Of a stretch of DNA of 64,000 nucleotides, positions 61,238 to 64,000 are shown in pieces. Position numbers and translations under genes: made by a program. Origin of the DNA: Candidatus Pantoea floridensis (GTDB lineage: Bacteria > Pseudomonadota > Gammaproteobacteria > Enterobacterales > Enterobacteriaceae); NCBI RefSeq assembly GCF_900215435.1, contig NZ_OCMY01000003.1, forward strand, positions 62,001-126,000. Direction: 5' to 3'. Each line of letters starts with the position of its first letter. Within the stretch, counting starts at the first letter, position 1. A model generated the notes under the pieces. That model was not told where the DNA came from. It did no database searches and saw only the letters and a program-made list of their open reading frames with translations.

Positions 61238-61342
61238 GTTACCCCGCCGTAATGAAGCTTCGCCCGGAGCGCGCATTCAGGGCGGTCCGGAATGGCCGTC
61301 CTGCCACCCAGCCCGGAGGGGCACGATCCTGAAGAAGCGGGT

Positions 61343-61615
61343 ATGAACAACACAGATTTAAAACGCCTCGCCGACGTTGTGCTGGGCGAGGCCGTGGTCG
61401 CACTGCTGAGCAACGAAGACAGCATCAGCGCAAACAGCCTTGCGCGGCAACTCCGCATAATGCACAGCGGTGCGACAACCCCGGTGAAACGCGAAGCTTT
61501 AGCTATGGCGCTGGGCGAGGTGCAGACTGAGTTTATCCAGTCCCGTGAAAGCCGCGATGCAGCCGTGCTCGCGTTTGATGCCAGCACGACTCCGGACAGC
61601 GGTAGCAAGAAATAA
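61343..61615 (+). CDS. YmgA-position small protein (90 residues)
   Basis: It begins MNNTDLKRLADVVLGEAVVALL and has SANSLARQLRIMHSG and ALGEVQTEFIQSRESRDAA. Its place between ycgZ and ariR and its size fit YmgA, and it shares a GEA motif with the products at 60462 and 62501. Sequence likeness to E. coli YmgA itself is weak to my eye, so the symbol is withheld. Start 61343 is the first ATG after GAAGAAG. Confidence 0.7.
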   Translation: MNNTDLKRLADVVLGEAVVALLSNEDSISANSLARQLRIMHSGATTPVKREALAMALGEVQTEFIQSRESRDAAVLAFDASTTPDSGSKK

Positions 61616-61748
61616 AATGAAGGATGGATTTCCGTAAGCAGCGGAGAGTGGCAGGATGCCCGCAGGACGCGGCTACCGGAGGGTGGCCGTTTTTATTTCA
61701 GGCATTAGCCTGGTCACTTTTGCCCGCAGGGGCCTGACGGATAACACC

Positions 61749-62015
61749 ATGCAGCTCAACGAACAGCACACCTCCACTGAAGCCGACATCATTCATCACT
61801 TCCGCAGTAGTGGCGACGCACTGGCCGCCGAAACCGCCGTGCTGGACGCTGTCATCCGCGATATCGTTATCAGTGGTAAAAAGGTGACCAGCAAAGCGAT
61901 CATTCTTTACCTGATCGCCGAGCTTGAAAGCTCCTCAGACGTGGCCGAACTGGACGTGCTGCGCAGCGCGCTGGAAATAGTGGTGGGTAAAACGCCCGAC
62001 GACGAAAACTTCTGA
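61749..62015 (+). CDS. ariR: AriR/YmgB-like biofilm and acid-resistance regulator
   Basis: The 88-residue protein reads IIHHFRSSGDALAAETAVLDAVIRDIV, KAIILYLIAELESSSDVAELDVLRSALEIVV and TPDD, matching E. coli AriR (YmgB) closely (FRSSG...E..AVL, IIL.LI..LE..SD, LEIV, DD near the end). AriR is a small helical dimer affecting biofilm, acid resistance and Rcs signalling. It closes the ycgZ-type operon. An upstream in-frame start (61656) is unlikely because the family starts near here. Confidence 0.88.
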   Translation: MQLNEQHTSTEADIIHHFRSSGDALAAETAVLDAVIRDIVISGKKVTSKAIILYLIAELESSSDVAELDVLRSALEIVVGKTPDDENF

Positions 62016-62017
62016 GA

Positions 62018-62137
62018 TTAATTCTGCTGCGCAGCCAGCGCGGTATTCAGCGCTGGCTGAGAGTCAAATCCCCCCTGCGAAGCCCACACGGAGCAGCTGA
62101 CTGCGGCGGCGAGGGTTAGGGCAATCCAGACTTTCAC
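62018..62137 (-). CDS. Small exported peptide (39 residues)
   Basis: On the minus strand a GTG start (62137), with GGGAGG 5 nt upstream, opens MKVWIALTLAAAVSCSVWAS and continues QGGFDSQPALNTALAAQQN. It has a basic residue, a hydrophobic core and an Ala-x-Ala-like cleavage site (VWA-SQ), i.e. a complete signal peptide with a 20-residue mature part. It ends 2 nt from the convergent ariR stop. Function unknown; the strong ribosome site makes it credible. Confidence 0.55.
   Translation of the reverse strand: MKVWIALTLAAAVSCSVWASQGGFDSQPALNTALAAQQN
62033..62058. terminator. 9-bp perfect hairpin at the 3' end of the small exported peptide gene
   Basis: AGCCAGCGC and GCGCTGGCT flank an 8-nt loop, just downstream of ariR and inside the end of the convergent small gene. 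It may terminate or protect both transcripts; there is no T-run on the plus strand. Confidence 0.5.
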
Positions 62138-62233
62138 AGGCACCTCCCGGTTTAAGTGGTTTCACTTTCCTCAGTGTGGCACGTTACGGTTATTGCGCGA
62201 GGGAAATGCGTCATAACGAGATGAATCTGAAGG

Positions 62234-62431
62234 TCAGTGCATCTGCTGAGCCAGAAGTCTGAACGCGCGTTCGCAATTTTCGCGCATTGCGGCAGCGCTG
62301 GCCGACTCACCCATGCTGTGCAGGGCGCTGATGATTTCGTGCAGGGTGAGGTGCTGGTCCGGCTTAAGAAGGCGCGCCACGACCGTTCCGATAACGGCGT
62401 AGATATCTTCGGCGGTGGTGTCATCATTCAT
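62234..62431 (-). CDS. Small helical protein (65 residues), YmgA/AriR-like group
   Basis: The protein reads EDIYAVIGTVVARLLKPDQHLTLHEIISALHSMGE and RENCERAFRLLAQQM. It has the two-helix layout of the neighbouring small proteins and some likeness to the product at 35649. GGAGGT precedes the start on the minus strand. Function unknown. Confidence 0.62.
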   Translation of the reverse strand: MNDDTTAEDIYAVIGTVVARLLKPDQHLTLHEIISALHSMGESASAAAMRENCERAFRLLAQQMH

Positions 62432-62500
62432 ATGACCTCCGTCCGTAAGGTGGATAAGCGTACAGTATAACAGACAGGCACCGCGACAGCCCGGGTGACT

Positions 62501-62761
62501 TTAGTGAAGCTTCTGCGATGACAGATCGTCAGCGCTGGCGAACCCGGTCTTCTCACCGGCGCGAATGTGCATTTCCCGCCGGACCTCTTCGATAGCGCGC
62601 AGCCCCGCGCGAACCCGGTCTTCATCCGTTTCATGTTCAATCGCCGCGCGCAGGCGGTCTGTCAGGACTGCCCAGCTGATGGCCACGTCTTCATCCAGCA
62701 GCGCCGTTACGGCCTCGCCAATCATGATGTCGGCCATTTTTTCTTCAAAGTCATTTTTCAT
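62501..62761 (-). CDS. Small YmgA-like protein (86 residues)
   Basis: From ATG 62761 it reads MKNDFEEKMADIMIGEAVTALL, LTDRLRAAIEHETDEDRVRAG and EVRREMHIRAGEKT, resembling the 61343 product (VLGEAVVALL, ALGEVQTEFI). The frame is open upstream to 62956 with protein-like sequence (FYAGQITLLCPDQFCCGKL), so a longer product is possible. Confidence 0.65.
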   Translation of the reverse strand: MKNDFEEKMADIMIGEAVTALLDEDVAISWAVLTDRLRAAIEHETDEDRVRAGLRAIEEVRREMHIRAGEKTGFASADDLSSQKLH

Positions 62762-62921
62762 GGGGTTATCCGGCAGCAGGTTTCGGGCGCGGAGCTTACC
62801 ACAGCAGAACTGGTCCGGACATAAAAGGGTAATCTGTCCGGCATAAAACTTTTCCACTGCAGTGTAAATATCCGGCACGGTAACGCTGCCAGTGAGGGAG
62901 GTATCCTGCTCTGACGGTGCC

Positions 62922-63221
62922 TTACTCCTGCGCGGACATTTTCTTGCTGCGACCACGCTGCTTTGCTGCTGGCGATGCGGGTTCCGCCACCGTTAAGGCT
63001 TCTCCAGGCGGTACAGGCAGACGTCGCCGCGCGCCGCCAGGCTCGCCGGCCAGATCATGGCTCCCGTCCTCAACGTAAAGCTCGCCCAGCGGATGTACAA
63101 AGGCCCTGGGCGCACCCAGCGCGCGGCGCAGCTGCAGGGGTTCCTGCGCCATCGTCACGGCCCCAGGGTCATGATTTTCCGGATTACCGGCGACTTGAGT
63201 GAGCCTGTCTTCGTTAAGCAT
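62922..63221 (-). CDS. Hypothetical protein (99 residues)
   Basis: It starts MLNEDRLTQVAGNPENHDPG, contains FVHPLGELYVEDGSHDLAGE, and ends in a basic Ser/Lys-rich tail (KQRGRSKKMSAQE). I recognise no family. An ATG (MAQEP) 23 codons in is an alternative start. Its possible promoter region includes the G14/C14 tract at 63328. Confidence 0.45.
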   Translation of the reverse strand: MLNEDRLTQVAGNPENHDPGAVTMAQEPLQLRRALGAPRAFVHPLGELYVEDGSHDLAGEPGGARRRLPVPPGEALTVAEPASPAAKQRGRSKKMSAQE

Positions 63222-63327
63222 TGCTGCGTCTCATGTGCGTTAATACCTGTTGCACCGATAGTCTGCCGGCGGATTGCCGGATACCTCCCGCTGGCGCATG
63301 CTGAAGCTATCTCCGGCGCCGAAAAAA

Positions 63328-63341
63328 GGGGGGGGGGGGGG
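63328..63341. repeat. Homopolymer tract of 14 G
   Basis: Six A residues are followed by 14 uninterrupted G residues in the intergenic stretch between a minus-strand hypothetical gene and a plus-strand gene. Such tracts vary in length by slipped-strand pairing. Read errors in homopolymers are an equally plausible source of the exact length. Confidence 0.8.
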
Positions 63342-63457
63342 CTTTCGCAACCTTTACGCATATTGTTGTGCTGACCACTTGCAGAGTCTGCAACCAGCTC
63401 TACACTGGGCGGACCAGTGAAAAGAGAACCGGTTTTATAACAATAAAAGGAAAAAAA

Positions 63458-63760
63458 ATGATTTTAAGTGAGTTTATGCTGAAGGTGAACCGCTGGCCTC
63501 AGATGCATTTCACAGCAATTGAAAGCGAGCAGCGCGGTGCCGGCGTCGAGATTTACGCCATAGACTGCACAAACCAGACCAAAAGCCGGCTGCTGATTTA
63601 CCGCACTCCGGACGCGCAGCACGCGGCGGCCATGACGACGCATTTCCGCACCTGGCTTGAAAAGGCCAACCGCGGCAGAACGCTGCGGCAGGAAAAGGCT
63701 GAAGCGCCGGCGGCCGTTATTGCCGCGCAGCACCCGCCTCAGCGTGCCGCAGCCTGTTAA
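63458..63760 (+). CDS. Hypothetical protein (100 residues)
   Basis: The protein begins MILSEFMLKVNRWPQMHFTA and has GVEIYAIDCTNQTKSRLLIYR, then a helical Ala-rich tail. AAAAGGAAA precedes the ATG at 63458. I recognise no family. It converges on the bluF-like gene. Confidence 0.55.
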   Translation: MILSEFMLKVNRWPQMHFTAIESEQRGAGVEIYAIDCTNQTKSRLLIYRTPDAQHAAAMTTHFRTWLEKANRGRTLRQEKAEAPAAVIAAQHPPQRAAAC

Positions 63761-63797
63761 TCATCCGGGGCCTGCGGGCCCATTTCTGTCCCGTGCC

Positions 63798-64000
63798 TCA
63801 GACGGCTTCCCGTGTCTCCGGCCAGGCGACGGCCGCGCCTTCAGCGGTGAACAGAGCGCCCTGGAAATCAGTGACCCCCGCCGCCTCCAGCCACATCCAC
63901 TCCTCCGGCTGCTCAATGCCCGCCGCGATCACGTTAATTTCCAGCGCCGAACAGCAGCGCAGCACGGCGTGTACCACCGCCTGACGGGGGCCACTGCGGT
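63798..64000 (-). CDS. bluF: BluF-like degenerate EAL protein, C-terminal end only
   Basis: The 66 visible residues read SGPRQAVVHAVLRCCSALEI, NVIAAGIEQPEEWMWLEAAG and VTDFQGALFTAEGAA, ending AWPE plus six residues. As I remember E. coli BluF, its end has the same layout (SGPRQAII, CCTSLEIQV, EEWMWLESAGI, FQGDLF, AWPEKK). AAGIE in place of the active EAL-domain AEGVE fits BluF's non-catalytic EAL domain. BluF senses blue light and releases the repressor BluR from the ycgZ operon. The light-sensing domain would lie outside the window. Confidence 0.85.
   Translation of the reverse strand, partial: RSGPRQAVVHAVLRCCSALEINVIAAGIEQPEEWMWLEAAGVTDFQGALFTAEGAAVAWPETREAV

Noticed and set aside
62963..63202. 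79-codon plus-strand frame
   Set aside because: It is antisense to the more credible minus-strand gene at 62922-63221 and is Arg/Pro-rich.
1..64000. CRISPR arrays, tRNA and rRNA genes
   Set aside because: I looked for regularly spaced short repeats, tRNA-like cloverleaf motifs and rRNA stretches and saw none; the repeats present are long or irregular.

Overview
The window looks like part of a large IncFII-type plasmid from an Enterobacterales host, most likely Erwiniaceae (Pantoea/Erwinia). This is inferred from the RepA/leader-peptide/antisense-RNA replicon at 33.8-35.1 kb, a conjugative-leading-region-like gene set at 20-33 kb (ParB/YubM-like protein, RadC, orphan methylase, toxin-antitoxin pairs) and enterobacterial proteins such as YedK, PrlF/YhaV, DgoK, DgoA, YcgZ, AriR and BluF. 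No rRNA, tRNA or CRISPR was seen.

Layout. 0-6.4 kb: inositol-type catabolism (two Gfo/Idh/MocA dehydrogenases, a TIM-barrel isomerase) with a three-gene sugar ABC importer. 6.8-17.7 kb: an amino-acid-derivative uptake and catabolic cluster under a GntR-type regulator with two winged helices. It has a polar amino-acid ABC importer, an M20 hydrolase, an enolase-superfamily enzyme, an M24 enzyme, a DapA-like lyase, a CTP-synthase-like glutamine amidotransferase and an aminotransferase. Its substrate is unknown to me. 17.8-19.9 kb: decayed genes and an orphan membrane protein. 20-33 kb: plasmid leading-region-like genes, punctuated by about 0.5-kb direct repeats that each carry a start codon and the first codons of the next reading frame. 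33-36.6 kb: replicon, origin and small plasmid genes. 36.7-40.1 kb: a 2.3-kb IS3-like element, with an isochorismatase-family gene inside its ends, that splits one minus-strand gene in two. 40.2-44.1 kb: secreted PLD nuclease, SRAP/YedK, PrlF-YhaV, and remnants of a Tn3 transposase and a 5-hydroxyisourate hydrolase. 44.4-50 kb: an IclR regulator and a sugar-acid catabolic operon (MFS, enolase-family dehydratase, DapA-like, DgoK, DgoA). 50.3-58 kb: mixed metabolic and regulatory genes. 58.2-64 kb: small proteins of the YcgZ/YmgA/AriR type, a KGG stress protein and the C-terminal end of a BluF-like EAL protein, recalling the blue-light/Rcs locus of E. coli.

Strongest observations: (1) removing 37427-39713 plus one copy of a flanking TGAT joins two flanking reading frames into one uninterrupted gene, which defines the element's ends; (2) the family of leading-region repeats fuses the same N-terminal sequence (MNTQNVN...) onto unrelated proteins and contains hairpins with compensated base changes; (3) a plasmid-borne cluster of YcgZ/YmgA/AriR/BluF-like genes. 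All assignments come from reading translations and motifs by eye; no database search was run.
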